Below the pieces are notes generated by a model. The model was not told where the DNA came from and made no database searches. It saw only the letters and a program-made list of their open reading frames with translations. Both the position numbers and the translations under genes were made by a program. From Streptomyces lacrimifluminis (GTDB lineage: Bacteria; Actinomycetota; Actinomycetes; Streptomycetales; Streptomycetaceae), in contig NZ_BMMU01000002.1 in assembly GCF_014646095.1 (NCBI RefSeq), forward strand, positions 1-64,000: a stretch of DNA of 64,000 nt, in the 5' to 3' direction. Shown piece after piece: positions 18,089 through 26,522 of this stretch (its first letter is position 1; every line of letters starts with the position of its first letter).

Positions 18089-19816
18089 ATGACGACAACC
18101 ACCCACGGCCGGCCCGCCCCGACCCAGAACCCCGCCTCTCCACTGCGCGAGAGCGTGCGCCGCACCGGGGCGCGCTGTGCGGTCCTGTTCCTGGTCGCCA
18201 CGGTCTCGACCGGTCTGAGCCTGGCCCTGCCCCTGACCCTGGGGCGGGCTCTCGACATGCTGCTGACGCACCCGGACGGTACCGGCGCCATGCGCTGGGT
18301 CCTGTGGTGCGCCGGAATCGTCCTGCTGCTCGCCGTCCTCGACGCCGTCGAGACCGTACTGGGCGGGACCACGAGCGCCCACGCCACGGCGTGGCTGCGG
18401 CACCGGCTGACCGGGCACCTGCTCGCCGTGGGGCCACGGGCCGGGGAGCGTTTCGGGTCCGGCGAACTGGTGGCCCGGCTGGTCGGCAACGCCGCGCAGG
18501 CCGGGACCGCGCCCGCTTCCCTGGCCGCGCTGCTGGCCGCGCTCGCCGGACCGGTCGGCGCGGTGGTGGCGCTCGGCCTGCTCGACCCGTGGCTGGCGGC
18601 GGTGTTCCTCGCCGGGGCGCCGCTGCTGGCCCTGCTGCTGCGGACCTTCACCCAGGACTCGTCACGCTGTGTCGCCGACTACCAGGAAGCCCAGGGGCGC
18701 ATCGCCGGCGGGCTCTCGGAGGCGATCGGTGGCTCCCGCACCATCGCCGCCTGCGGCACGGCGGACCGTGAGGTGGCCAGGGTTCTGCGGCCACTGCCCG
18801 AACTCACCCGCGCGGGCCACCGGATGTGGCACGTCCAGGGACGCGCGGCGGCCCGGGCGGTCGCCCTGGCCCCGTTGCTGCAACTGGGGGTCGTGGCCGT
18901 GGCGGGTGTACTGCTGGTCCGCGGCCGGCTGACGGTGGGCGAGATGCTCGCCGCCTCGCGGTACGCCGTCCTGGCGGCCGGGGTCGGCGTCCTGGTGGGG
19001 CAGCTGTCCGGGCTGGTCCGGGCCCGCGCGTCGGCCCGACGCCTCGGCGAGGTGCTGGCCGAGCCGGTGACGCCGTACGGGAGTCGCCGGCTGCCTCCCG
19101 GACAGGGCCGGCTGGAGCTGCGCGGGGTCACCGCCCGGCGCGGCGGCCGTACGCTCCTGGACGGCGTCGACCTGGTCGTACCCGGGGGCAGCACACTCGC
19201 CGTGGTCGGCCGCTCCGGCGCCGGCAAGTCCCTCCTCGCGGCCCTCGCCGGACGTCTGGCCGATCCCGACGACGGAACCGTGCTCCTGGACGGCGTACCG
19301 CTGCCCGAGCTGGACCACGACGAGCTGCGCCGCGCGATCGGCTACGCCTTCGAGCGGCCCGCCCTGCTGGGTGACACCGTCGCGGACACGATCGGCTTCG
19401 GCGTCCGGGCGGCGCCGCCCGACCGGATCAGGGCCGGCGCCGCCGCCGCCCGCGCCGACACGTTCGTCCGCCGGCTGCCCGACGGCTACGCCACCCCCTG
19501 CCGGGACGCGCCCCTCTCCGGCGGCGAGCGGCAGCGGCTCGGGCTCGCCAGGGTGCTGGCCCGTGACAGCAGGCTGCTCGTCCTCGACGACGCGCTCTCC
19601 AGCCTCGACACGGTCACCGAGCACCAGGTCGTCGACGCCCTGCTGAACCACTCCCCCGGCGGCACCCGGGTGATCGTCGCCCACCGGGTCTCCACGGCGG
19701 CCCGCGCGGACTCGGTGGCCTGGCTGGACGGAGGACGGGTGGGGGCGGTGGGGACACATGCGCGGCTGTGGCGCGAGAGGGGCTACCGGGAGGTGTTCGC
19801 GGATGGCGAAGGATGA
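18089..19816 (+). CDS. ramA: ABC transporter half-protein of the lanthipeptide locus
   Basis: 575 residues. N-terminal six-helix membrane domain (~25-310) and C-terminal nucleotide-binding domain with Walker A GRSGAGKS, signature LSGGERQR and Walker B LLVLDDALSSLD. The residue after the Walker B Asp is Asp, not the usual catalytic Glu, so this half may hold the degenerate site of a heterodimer with the next gene. The ATG at 18089 follows CGGAGGG; upstream in-frame codons cross the precursor gene. Predicted to export the modified peptide. ramA/B labels follow position and family. Confidence 0.88.
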   Translation: MTTTTHGRPAPTQNPASPLRESVRRTGARCAVLFLVATVSTGLSLALPLTLGRALDMLLTHPDGTGAMRWVLWCAGIVLLLAVLDAVETVLGGTTSAHATAWLRHRLTGHLLAVGPRAGERFGSGELVARLVGNAAQAGTAPASLAALLAALAGPVGAVVALGLLDPWLAAVFLAGAPLLALLLRTFTQDSSRCVADYQEAQGRIAGGLSEAIGGSRTIAACGTADREVARVLRPLPELTRAGHRMWHVQGRAAARAVALAPLLQLGVVAVAGVLLVRGRLTVGEMLAASRYAVLAAGVGVLVGQLSGLVRARASARRLGEVLAEPVTPYGSRRLPPGQGRLELRGVTARRGGRTLLDGVDLVVPGGSTLAVVGRSGAGKSLLAALAGRLADPDDGTVLLDGVPLPELDHDELRRAIGYAFERPALLGDTVADTIGFGVRAAPPDRIRAGAAAARADTFVRRLPDGYATPCRDAPLSGGERQRLGLARVLARDSRLLVLDDALSSLDTVTEHQVVDALLNHSPGGTRVIVAHRVSTAARADSVAWLDGGRVGAVGTHARLWRERGYREVFADGEG

Positions 19817-20052
19817 GCGCGCCCGGCCGTGGCCCGCCAGAAGCGAGAGTCTCCGCGCGCGAACCGCGATTCCCGCGGACGCAGCGGCACATGATCACGC
19901 GGCCGGAACACATACGCGGCCCTGCCAGGAGAAGGCCCACCGGGAGGTGTTCACGGATGCCCAGGCATGAACGCGCCCGGCGGCAGCCCGCCGGAAGTGA
20001 CGGCCTTCGCGCGCGGGGACTGCGGTTTCTGGGGCAGCAGCGGCGTGTCGTG
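19785..20052 (+). repeat. 154-base-spaced duplication of the ramA-ramB junction
   Basis: The segment from 19785 (end of ramA) recurs from 19939 (before ramB). Fourteen bases are identical at the start (ACCGGGAGGTGTTC), followed by shared blocks CGGATG, ATGA, CGCGCCCGGC and CCCGCC. Copy 1 encodes the ramA tail REVFADGEG and, in another frame, a ramB-like start MAKDERAR; copy 2 encodes a dead ramA tail REVFTDAQA and the real ramB start MPRHERAR. This is a decayed tandem duplication. Confidence 0.75.
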
Positions 20053-21852
20053 GCGCGGCTCGTGCTGTGGTCCGTGCTGGAGACCGCGCAGACCTTTCTC
20101 ATGGGGTACGCCCTCGCCCGCGCCCTCGACGAGGGGTTCCTGCGCGGCCGGACGGGCGTCGGGCTCGGGTGGCTCGGGGTCGCGGCGCTCGCGGTCGCCG
20201 TCGGGGCGTACGGCACGGGGCGGGTGTACAGGGCGGTCGCCGCGCTCGTCGAACCGTTGCGGGACCGGCTCGTGGAGCGGGTGGTGGCGCGCGGGGTGCG
20301 TCAGGCCGAGGGCGGGGCTCTCTCCGCGCTGACCCAGCAGGTGGAGATCGCCCGGGACACCTTCGCCGGAGTGGTGATGGTCTCCCGTTCCTTCGTGTTC
20401 ACGGCCGCCGGCGCACTGATCGGGCTGGCCTCACTGGCGCCGCCCCTGCTGCTGGTGGTCGTGCCGCCGCTGGTCGTCGGGGTGGGCCTCTTCGCGGCGA
20501 GCATGCGCCCGCTGGCCCACCGCCAGGAGGCGTTCCTCGTCGCCGACGAACGCCTCGCCGACCGGTTCGGCGACGTCTGCACCGGCCTGCGGGACGTGAC
20601 CGCGGGAGGTGCGGAGGAGCAGGTGGCGGCCGACGTCGGCGAACGGGTCGAGGCCGAGCTGCGGGCGGCCCGTTCACTGGCCCGCTGGGGGATACCGCGC
20701 GTGGCGTCCATCGCCGTCGGCGGACAGCTCCCCATCGTCCTGCTGCTGCTGACCGCGCCCTGGCTGCTGCGCAGCGGTGTCACGCCCGGTGCGCTGGTCG
20801 GCGCGCTCGCCTATGTCACCCAGTCCCTGCTGCCCGCCCTCCAGAACCTGGTCCACGGCATGGGCACGAGCGGCTCCCGGCTCGCGGTCGTCCTGCGCCG
20901 CCTGGTGCCCGCCGGTCCGGCGGCGGTCGACGGCACCGGTCCGGACCCCCGCCCCGACCACACCCCCGAGAGAGCGCCCGCCCTGACCGTCTCCGGCCTC
21001 ACCTTCGCCTACGGCCCCACCTGTGCGCCCGTCGTCGAGGGCCTCACCCTCAGCCTGCCCCAGGGCACGCGGCTCGCCGTCGTCGGCCCCAGCGGCATCG
21101 GCAAGTCCACCCTCGTCTCGCTGACCGCCGGTCTGCTCGATCCCCGGCACGGCACGATCAGCCTGTGCGGACACCCGGTACCAGGCGACACCGCCCATGC
21201 GCACCGGGTCGTCATACCGCAGGAGGCGTACGTGTTCAGCGGGACGTTCGCCGAGAACCTCGGCTGTCTACGGCCGGATCCCGTGCCCGAGTCCGAACTG
21301 CTGGCCGCCGCCGAGGCGGTCGGGCTCGCCCCGCTCCTCGCCCGGCACGGCGGACCCGGGGGCCGGGTCGACCCGGCCGCGCTGTCGGCCGGTGAACGGC
21401 AGCTGATCGCGCTGACGCGGGCCTGGCTCTCCTACGCCTGTGTGGCGCTCCTGGACGAGGCGACCTGCCATCTGGACCCGGAGGCCGAGGAACGCGCCGA
21501 GCGGGCCTTCGCCTCCCGGGCCGGCACCACCCTGGTCGTGGTCGCACACCGGATCGCCTCCGCGCGCCGTGCGGACCGTGTCCTCGTCATGGACGGCCGG
21601 CAGTGCGCGTACGGGACGCACGACGAGCTGCTGGAGCGCTCGTCCCTCTACCGCGACCTGGTGGGCAGCTGGTCGGCCGCTCCGTCGGGGCCGTCACAGC
21701 CAGCCCTCGCCCTGCGAGATACGGATGGCGTCGACGCGGTTGCGGGCGCCGGTCTTGCGGGTGATGGCCGCCATGTAGTTGCGCACGGTTCCGTGGGAGA
21801 GGTGCAGGCTGCCGGCTATCTCCGCGACGGACGACCCCTCCGCGGCGAGTGA
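19957..21852 (+). CDS. ramB: ABC transporter half-protein of the lanthipeptide locus, with antisense C-terminal tail
   Basis: 631 residues from the ATG at 19957, which follows GGGAGGTG. Membrane domain (~25-330), then NBD with Walker A GPSGIGKST, signature LSAGERQL and an intact Walker B with Glu (VALLDEATCHLD). It should pair with RamA. An ATG at 19813, overlapping the ramA stop as ATGA, would add 48 residues, but that segment is duplicated junction DNA. The normal ABC end (SLYRDLVGSW) comes near 21675; the frame then runs about 55 codons further, antisense to the regulator gene, before stopping. That tail looks accidental. Confidence 0.85.
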   Translation: MPRHERARRQPAGSDGLRARGLRFLGQQRRVVARLVLWSVLETAQTFLMGYALARALDEGFLRGRTGVGLGWLGVAALAVAVGAYGTGRVYRAVAALVEPLRDRLVERVVARGVRQAEGGALSALTQQVEIARDTFAGVVMVSRSFVFTAAGALIGLASLAPPLLLVVVPPLVVGVGLFAASMRPLAHRQEAFLVADERLADRFGDVCTGLRDVTAGGAEEQVAADVGERVEAELRAARSLARWGIPRVASIAVGGQLPIVLLLLTAPWLLRSGVTPGALVGALAYVTQSLLPALQNLVHGMGTSGSRLAVVLRRLVPAGPAAVDGTGPDPRPDHTPERAPALTVSGLTFAYGPTCAPVVEGLTLSLPQGTRLAVVGPSGIGKSTLVSLTAGLLDPRHGTISLCGHPVPGDTAHAHRVVIPQEAYVFSGTFAENLGCLRPDPVPESELLAAAEAVGLAPLLARHGGPGGRVDPAALSAGERQLIALTRAWLSYACVALLDEATCHLDPEAEERAERAFASRAGTTLVVVAHRIASARRADRVLVMDGRQCAYGTHDELLERSSLYRDLVGSWSAAPSGPSQPALALRDTDGVDAVAGAGLAGDGRHVVAHGSVGEVQAAGYLRDGRPLRGE

Positions 21853-22308
21853 CAGGACGCTCAGCTCACGTGGAGTGAGCGGAATCTGCGTGGCCCTGAG
21901 GAAGCCGAAGCCGAGCGAGTCATCGACGAAACGTTTCCCCGCCGCGACCTTCCGGATGGCCGACACCAGCCGCTCCGGCGCCCCCTCCCTGTCCTTGTCG
22001 ACGTAGCCCAGCGCGCCCGCCTCCGCCGCCCGCTTCAGCAGGCCGGGCCGGCCCGCGCTGGCCAGGACCAGCAGCCGCGGGGGCGGTGCGCCCGTCCCGC
22101 GGCCCCGTAACTCGCCCAGCGGAGGTATGCCGTAGGAGTCCAGGCTCTCCAGGTCGGCCGCGCAGACATCGGGCCGCAGCGACCGTACTCTGCCCGCCGC
22201 GCTGTGCCAGGAGGCGTCGGACACCACCAGGTCGGACTCTCTGCTCAGCCACTCCGCCAGCACCGATCGCATCAGACACGCGTCGTGCACCAGAAGCACT
22301 CCTATCAC
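21694..22308 (-). CDS. ramR: RamR/AmfR-like LuxR-family response regulator
   Basis: 204 residues, GTG start after GAAGGAGC. N-terminal receiver-like domain (~1-120, with AADLES at the phospho-acceptor region and GYVDKD near its end) and C-terminal LuxR HTH (LTPRELSVLSLAAEGSSVAEIAGSLHLS begins the motif; HGTVRNYMAAI). No histidine kinase gene is adjacent, as for RamR in the SapB system. It is convergent with ramB and its 3' end overlaps the ramB reading frame by 159 bases. Likely the dedicated activator of the ramCSAB operon, by analogy. Confidence 0.88.
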   Translation of the reverse strand: MIGVLLVHDACLMRSVLAEWLSRESDLVVSDASWHSAAGRVRSLRPDVCAADLESLDSYGIPPLGELRGRGTGAPPPRLLVLASAGRPGLLKRAAEAGALGYVDKDREGAPERLVSAIRKVAAGKRFVDDSLGFGFLRATQIPLTPRELSVLSLAAEGSSVAEIAGSLHLSHGTVRNYMAAITRKTGARNRVDAIRISQGEGWL

Positions 22309-22625
22309 TGCCGCTCCTTCACTCGCTCCGGCCCGGGTTCACCGCTGTCGCGTGTGCCCCCTTTTCGGCTCTCGCCTCTCGCCGCGGCTCCCGGGCGTGC
22401 AGAACTGGCCAACAGGATGCGCGGGGGCGCGCGCCCAGGGCTTGCACGCCGGACCTGTGCTTCCACCCCGGGGACATGAGCCGGGGCAGAAGGGGTATCG
22501 AGCGGGGTTTCCCCTTGCCAGGTACCTGGGCCCGGGATGTCCCGGAGTCCGCTCGCCGTGCGCGACGGGCCGAGTGGACAGAGCCTTGAGTCGGAAGTAC
22601 CCGGCCCGGCGAGGAGGTGGTCCCG
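22309..22625. other. divergent intergenic region
   Basis: 317 bases between the ramR-like gene (left) and a SpoIIE phosphatase (right). It must hold both promoters. A short hairpin-capable stretch (AAGGGG...CCCCTT) lies near 22490-22520. I saw no convincing small gene, RNA or operator. Confidence 0.4.
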
Positions 22626-24776
22626 ATGGCCGATGGACGTGCCTCCGCGCACGGACGGCCGGGGGCCGACGCCCGCGCGGCCTCGTTCGGGAAGCCGCTG
22701 CTGTCGCTGGCGCTCGCGGGGATGATGGAGGACGTCCGGGCCCTCGCGGGCGGGGTGTATCTGCTGGCCCCGGGCGGGTCGGTGCTGGAGATGGCCGTCA
22801 TGGCGGGGCTGCCCCGGGCGTTCGCGGCGCCCTGGGAGCGGGTCGGGATCGGCTCGCCGGTTCCCGTCGCCGAGGCGGCCCGCGAGCGGCGGTTCGTGTG
22901 GGTGGGCGGCGAGGAGGACATGGCGCGGCGGTATCCGCGGGTCGCCGTCGTGCTGCCCTACCCCTTCGCGCTGGCCGCCGTACCGGTGGCGACCGCCTCG
23001 ACGGTGTACGGATCGGTCTTCGTGACCTGGCCCGGTTCGCATCCGCCGGAGCTGTCGGACCGGGAGCGGGAGCGGCTCAGCACCGCCTGCGACCGGCTGG
23101 CGCTGCGTCTGGAGCGCGCCGCGGCCGAGCACCGTCAGCTGCCGCCCGAGGCGGATCTGCTGGCCATCCCGCCCGAGGCGCCGACGGACGACCCCCTCGG
23201 CACGGGAGAGGCGGCGCGGATGGTGGCGCGGCTGCCGTACGGGCTGTGCTCCCTCGACCTGAACGGGCGGCTCGGCTTCGTCAACCCGGCCGCAGCGGAG
23301 CTGCTGGGGGCTCCCGCGGACGCTCTGCTGGGCACCCGGCTGTGGGTGTCGGTGCCCTGGCTCGACGATCCGGTGTACGAGGACCGCTACCGCGCCGCGC
23401 TGTTCAGTCTGCACGTCACCTCGTTCGTGGCGCTGCGCCCGCCCGGCGACTGGATGTCGTTCCGCCTGTATCCGAGCACGACCGGGCTGAGCGTCCGTAT
23501 CACCCGGGCGCGTGCGGTGGCCGAACTGGGCCGGGCGGGGCGCAGGCCGGGCGGGCCCTCCAGCCTGGTCACGATCTCGCAGGTGCTGTCCCTGGCGGGC
23601 GCGCTCACCGAGGCGGCGGGCGTCCAGGACGTCGTCCAGCTGGTCGCGGACGAGATCATGCCGGCGGTGGGCTGCCAGACCCTGGTGATGCTGGGCTCCC
23701 GGGGCGGGCGCATGCACGTGGTGGGGCATCGCGGGTACGCCGACCCTCAGCTCGTGGAGCGGTTCGACGGGTTGCCGCTGGCCGAGCAGAACCCGGGGAC
23801 CCAGGTCCTCACCACCGGTGTGCCCGCCTTCTACGAGACCCGGGGACAGTTGGACCGGCTGTTTCCGGCGGTACGGGATGTGCCCGGCCAGATGGCGGCC
23901 TGGGCGTTCCTCCCGCTGATCGCGTCCGGGCGCCCGGTGGGCACCTGCGTGCTGGGCTACGCCGAACGGCATCCGTTCCCCGCCGACGAGCGCGCCGTCC
24001 TGACCAGTCTCGGCGGATTGATCGCCCAGGCTCTGGAGCGGGCCCTGCTGTACGACGCCAAGCACCGGGTCGCGCACGGCCTCCAGGCCGCCCTGCTGCC
24101 GAGTTCCCTGCCGTCGCTGCCCGGTTTCGAGGCCGCCGCGCGTTATCTGCCCGCCACCCAGGGCATGGACATCGGCGGCGACTTCTACGACCTGGTGTGC
24201 TCGCACGGGGGCGCCTCGGCGGTGATCGGGGACGTCCAGGGGCACAACGTGACGGCGGCCGGCCTGATGGGTCAGCTCCGTACGGCCGTACGGGCGTACA
24301 CGACGGTCGGTCAGGCGCCCGAGGAGGTCATGAGCAGCACCAACCGGCTGCTGATCGACCTCGGCACCGAGTTGTTCGCGAGCTGTCTGTATCTGCGGCT
24401 CGATCCGGGCACCGGCCGGGCCGTGATGGCCCGTGCGGGGCATCCGCAGCCGCTGCTGAGACACCCGGACGGGCAGGTGCGGGTGCTCGACCTGCCCGGG
24501 GGTCCGCTCCTGGGGATCGACGCCTCGGCCACGTACCCGACGACCGAGGTCGAGCTGCTGCCGGGCAGCGTCCTCGCCCTGTACACCGACGGGCTGATCG
24601 AGTCCCCGGGCCTCGACATCGACGAGACGCTGGCCGCCCTCGGCCGCCGGCTCGCGGAGACCGGGGACCGGCCCCTGGACGAACTGGCCGACGGGCTGGT
24701 CGAGTTCGGCGCGGGGGTGACGGAGCGGGTGGACGACATCGCGCTGCTTCTGCTGAGAGCGCGGGCGGACAACTGA
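22626..24776 (+). CDS. SpoIIE-type PP2C phosphatase with GAF and PAS domains
   Basis: 716 residues; the ATG at 22626 follows GAGGAGG with good spacing. Order: GAF-like (~20-160), PAS-like (~200-290, beginning MVARLPYGLCSLDLNGRLGFVN), GAF (~325-465), SpoIIE/PP2C (~490-710) with GGDFYDLV, VIGDVQGHN, YTDGLIES and VDDIALLLL. Unlike the phosphatase at 12548 it has no ATPase domain. Likely dephosphorylates a STAS anti-sigma antagonist in a partner-switch pathway; the partner is not identified, though a STAS gene lies at 35709. Confidence 0.87.
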   Translation: MADGRASAHGRPGADARAASFGKPLLSLALAGMMEDVRALAGGVYLLAPGGSVLEMAVMAGLPRAFAAPWERVGIGSPVPVAEAARERRFVWVGGEEDMARRYPRVAVVLPYPFALAAVPVATASTVYGSVFVTWPGSHPPELSDRERERLSTACDRLALRLERAAAEHRQLPPEADLLAIPPEAPTDDPLGTGEAARMVARLPYGLCSLDLNGRLGFVNPAAAELLGAPADALLGTRLWVSVPWLDDPVYEDRYRAALFSLHVTSFVALRPPGDWMSFRLYPSTTGLSVRITRARAVAELGRAGRRPGGPSSLVTISQVLSLAGALTEAAGVQDVVQLVADEIMPAVGCQTLVMLGSRGGRMHVVGHRGYADPQLVERFDGLPLAEQNPGTQVLTTGVPAFYETRGQLDRLFPAVRDVPGQMAAWAFLPLIASGRPVGTCVLGYAERHPFPADERAVLTSLGGLIAQALERALLYDAKHRVAHGLQAALLPSSLPSLPGFEAAARYLPATQGMDIGGDFYDLVCSHGGASAVIGDVQGHNVTAAGLMGQLRTAVRAYTTVGQAPEEVMSSTNRLLIDLGTELFASCLYLRLDPGTGRAVMARAGHPQPLLRHPDGQVRVLDLPGGPLLGIDASATYPTTEVELLPGSVLALYTDGLIESPGLDIDETLAALGRRLAETGDRPLDELADGLVEFGAGVTERVDDIALLLLRARADN

Positions 24777-25027
24777 CGGACGCGGGGCGGAAGGGCACCC
24801 GTGCCGGGGGCCCAGGGCCCTCCGCCGGATCGACCCGAACACGCACCGCGGTGGCCCTGGATCTGCGTGCCGGGCAACTCGATGGAACGGGCCGTGGGGG
24901 CGGCTTGCCGGCGTCTGCGCGCGTGCCGGGTCGGATCATCCCGAACCCCCGGCACGCGCATGTGCACTGCTGGCCGCAGCCCTGCTGCACGTCCACCTGT
25001 TCCGCCCGACAGCCCCGGATACGCGGA

Positions 25028-25061
25028 ACGGTCCGGCCCTCCCGCCGGAGGGCCGGACCGT
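25028..25061. terminator. bidirectional terminator, 15-base perfect stem
   Basis: Arms 25028-25042 and 25047-25061 pair perfectly around a CGCC loop, between the convergent phosphatase and protease genes. The rest of the 318-base gap (24777-25094) shows nothing else I can call. Confidence 0.8.
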
Positions 25062-25094
25062 GTCAGTGGCGGCCGGTACTACTGGTGTGGCCGG

Positions 25095-26522
25095 TCAGTG
25101 GTTCTCGTTGTTCTCCAGGCCGGTGCCGTCGTCCGCGCCGTTGCCGGTCTGGTCGTCGACGCCGCCGAGTTCGTCGCCGCCGACCTCTTCACCGAGTCCG
25201 GCCTCTTCGCCCGCACCGGCTTCCTCACCAGCGCCGGCTTCCTCACCAGCGCCGGCCTCTTCACCTGCGCCGGCTTCCTCGCCGGCACCGGCCTCTTCGC
25301 CCGCGCCGGCCTCTTCACCGGCACCGGCCTCTTCACCTGCGCCCGCTTCCTCACCGGCACCGGCCTCTTCGCCGGCGCCCGCACCCGCGTCGCCCGCACC
25401 CGCGTCGCCCGCGCCGAGGGTCGCGCCGACGGCCTCCAGGGCCGTGGTGACCGGCTGGAAGAAGGTCTCGCCGCCGACCGTGCAGTCACCGCTGCCGCCG
25501 GAGGTCAGGCCGATCGCGCCGCCGTCCTGGGTGAACATCGAGCCGCCGCTGTCGCCGGGCTCCGCACAGACGTTGGTCTGGATGAGGCCGGTGACCGTGC
25601 CCTCGGGGTAGTTCACGGTGGCGTCGAGGCCGGTGACCTCGCCGTCGGCGAGGCCCGTCGTGGAGCCCATGCGGAAGACCTGCTGGCCGACCTCGGCCTC
25701 GGCAGCCTGGAGGATGTCGACGGTCTGGCCGTCGCCGACGTCGACGGTGCTGGCCGCCACGGTCGCCGGGTCGTTGTACTTCACGAGTGCGAAGTCGCCG
25801 TCGCCCGGGAAGGTGGCCGCCTCGACCGTGGCGATGGGTTCGCCGCCCTCGGCGTCCGACCACTCGGCCTCGGCGACACCGCAGTGACCGGCGGTCAGGA
25901 AGCCGGGCGTGCCGTCTCCGGTCACGACGTTGAAGCCGAGGGAGCAGCGGGCACCGCCGCCGAAGATGGCGTCGCCGCCCTCCACGAACGTCTTGAAGGT
26001 GCCCTCGGTCTTCTTGATGGTCGCCATGCCCGTGCCGAGGCTCTTGACGGTCGACTCGATCGTGTCCCAGTTGGCGCCGGTGACCGTGCTGTCGGCGGTG
26101 ACCTGGATCTTGTTGGTGCGGGGGTCGAGGGCCCAGGCGGTGCCCGGGATGGTCGCCTCGGCCTTCAGCGTCTGCGCGCCGGCCTTCAGCTCGGCGATGC
26201 TGTTGTCGACCTCGCGAACAGCGGCACCGGCCTTCTGGGCCTGGACGATGACGTTGTTGTTGTCGCCCGCGACGACGTTGACGATCAGCTGCTGCTTGTC
26301 GGCCTCGTAGTAGGAGCCCGCGAAGGCATCCCCCAGCAACTGCTGCAGCCGCGAGGCCAGATCCGAGGCATCCGTCGCCTTCAGGGTCTTCGGAGCCGCG
26401 CCGTCCGCAGCGTCGGTCTGGGACGCCATGGCGTTGGGCAGCAGCAGAGCCGCCGCTCCGAGCGCCGCGACACTGCCCACCGCTATCGCGGCCTTACGCT
26501 TCGGAACTCGCTTGTGACTCAA
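25095..26522 (-). CDS. secreted streptogrisin-like serine protease with acidic repeat tail
   Basis: 475 residues. Signal peptide (~1-34), alpha-lytic-type pro-region (~45-183) and chymotrypsin-like S1 domain with His213 (TAGHC), Asp243 (GDFALV) and Ser325 (GDSGGS). The TTG start at 26522 is supported by AGGAGG eight bases upstream. After the catalytic domain (ends ~368) comes GAGDAGAGDAG, ten GAGEEA hexapeptides (382-441), GLGEEV and an acidic end. The pro-region implies self-cleavage after export. The tail is unusual; it may bind cations or the wall, or act as a spacer. It lies upstream of the NHLM peptide operon on the opposite strand. Confidence 0.92.
   Translation of the reverse strand: MSHKRVPKRKAAIAVGSVAALGAAALLLPNAMASQTDAADGAAPKTLKATDASDLASRLQQLLGDAFAGSYYEADKQQLIVNVVAGDNNNVIVQAQKAGAAVREVDNSIAELKAGAQTLKAEATIPGTAWALDPRTNKIQVTADSTVTGANWDTIESTVKSLGTGMATIKKTEGTFKTFVEGGDAIFGGGARCSLGFNVVTGDGTPGFLTAGHCGVAEAEWSDAEGGEPIATVEAATFPGDGDFALVKYNDPATVAASTVDVGDGQTVDILQAAEAEVGQQVFRMGSTTGLADGEVTGLDATVNYPEGTVTGLIQTNVCAEPGDSGGSMFTQDGGAIGLTSGGSGDCTVGGETFFQPVTTALEAVGATLGAGDAGAGDAGAGAGEEAGAGEEAGAGEEAGAGEEAGAGEEAGAGEEAGAGEEAGAGEEAGAGEEAGAGEEAGLGEEVGGDELGGVDDQTGNGADDGTGLENNENH
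25201..25380 (-). repeat. ten 18-base tandem repeats encoding GAGEEA
   Basis: Ten in-frame 18-base units, differing at third codon positions (Glu as GAA/GAG, Gly and Ala varied), encode identical GAGEEA hexapeptides. A further diverged unit (GLGEEV) lies at the 3' end. Synonymous variation among copies with invariant protein suggests selection on the peptide. Confidence 0.9.

Noticed and set aside
19803..19970. Small frame MAKDERAR... between ramA and ramB
   Set aside because: Explained as the decayed first copy of the duplicated junction, ending in a copied ramA tail.
25201..25380. CRISPR-like array
   Set aside because: Direct 18-base repeats without spacers, in frame with the protease; it is a coding repeat.
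22352..25450. 1032-codon plus-strand frame over the second SpoIIE phosphatase
   Set aside because: Wrong frame relative to the phosphatase motifs; Arg/Gly/Pro-rich with no domains.
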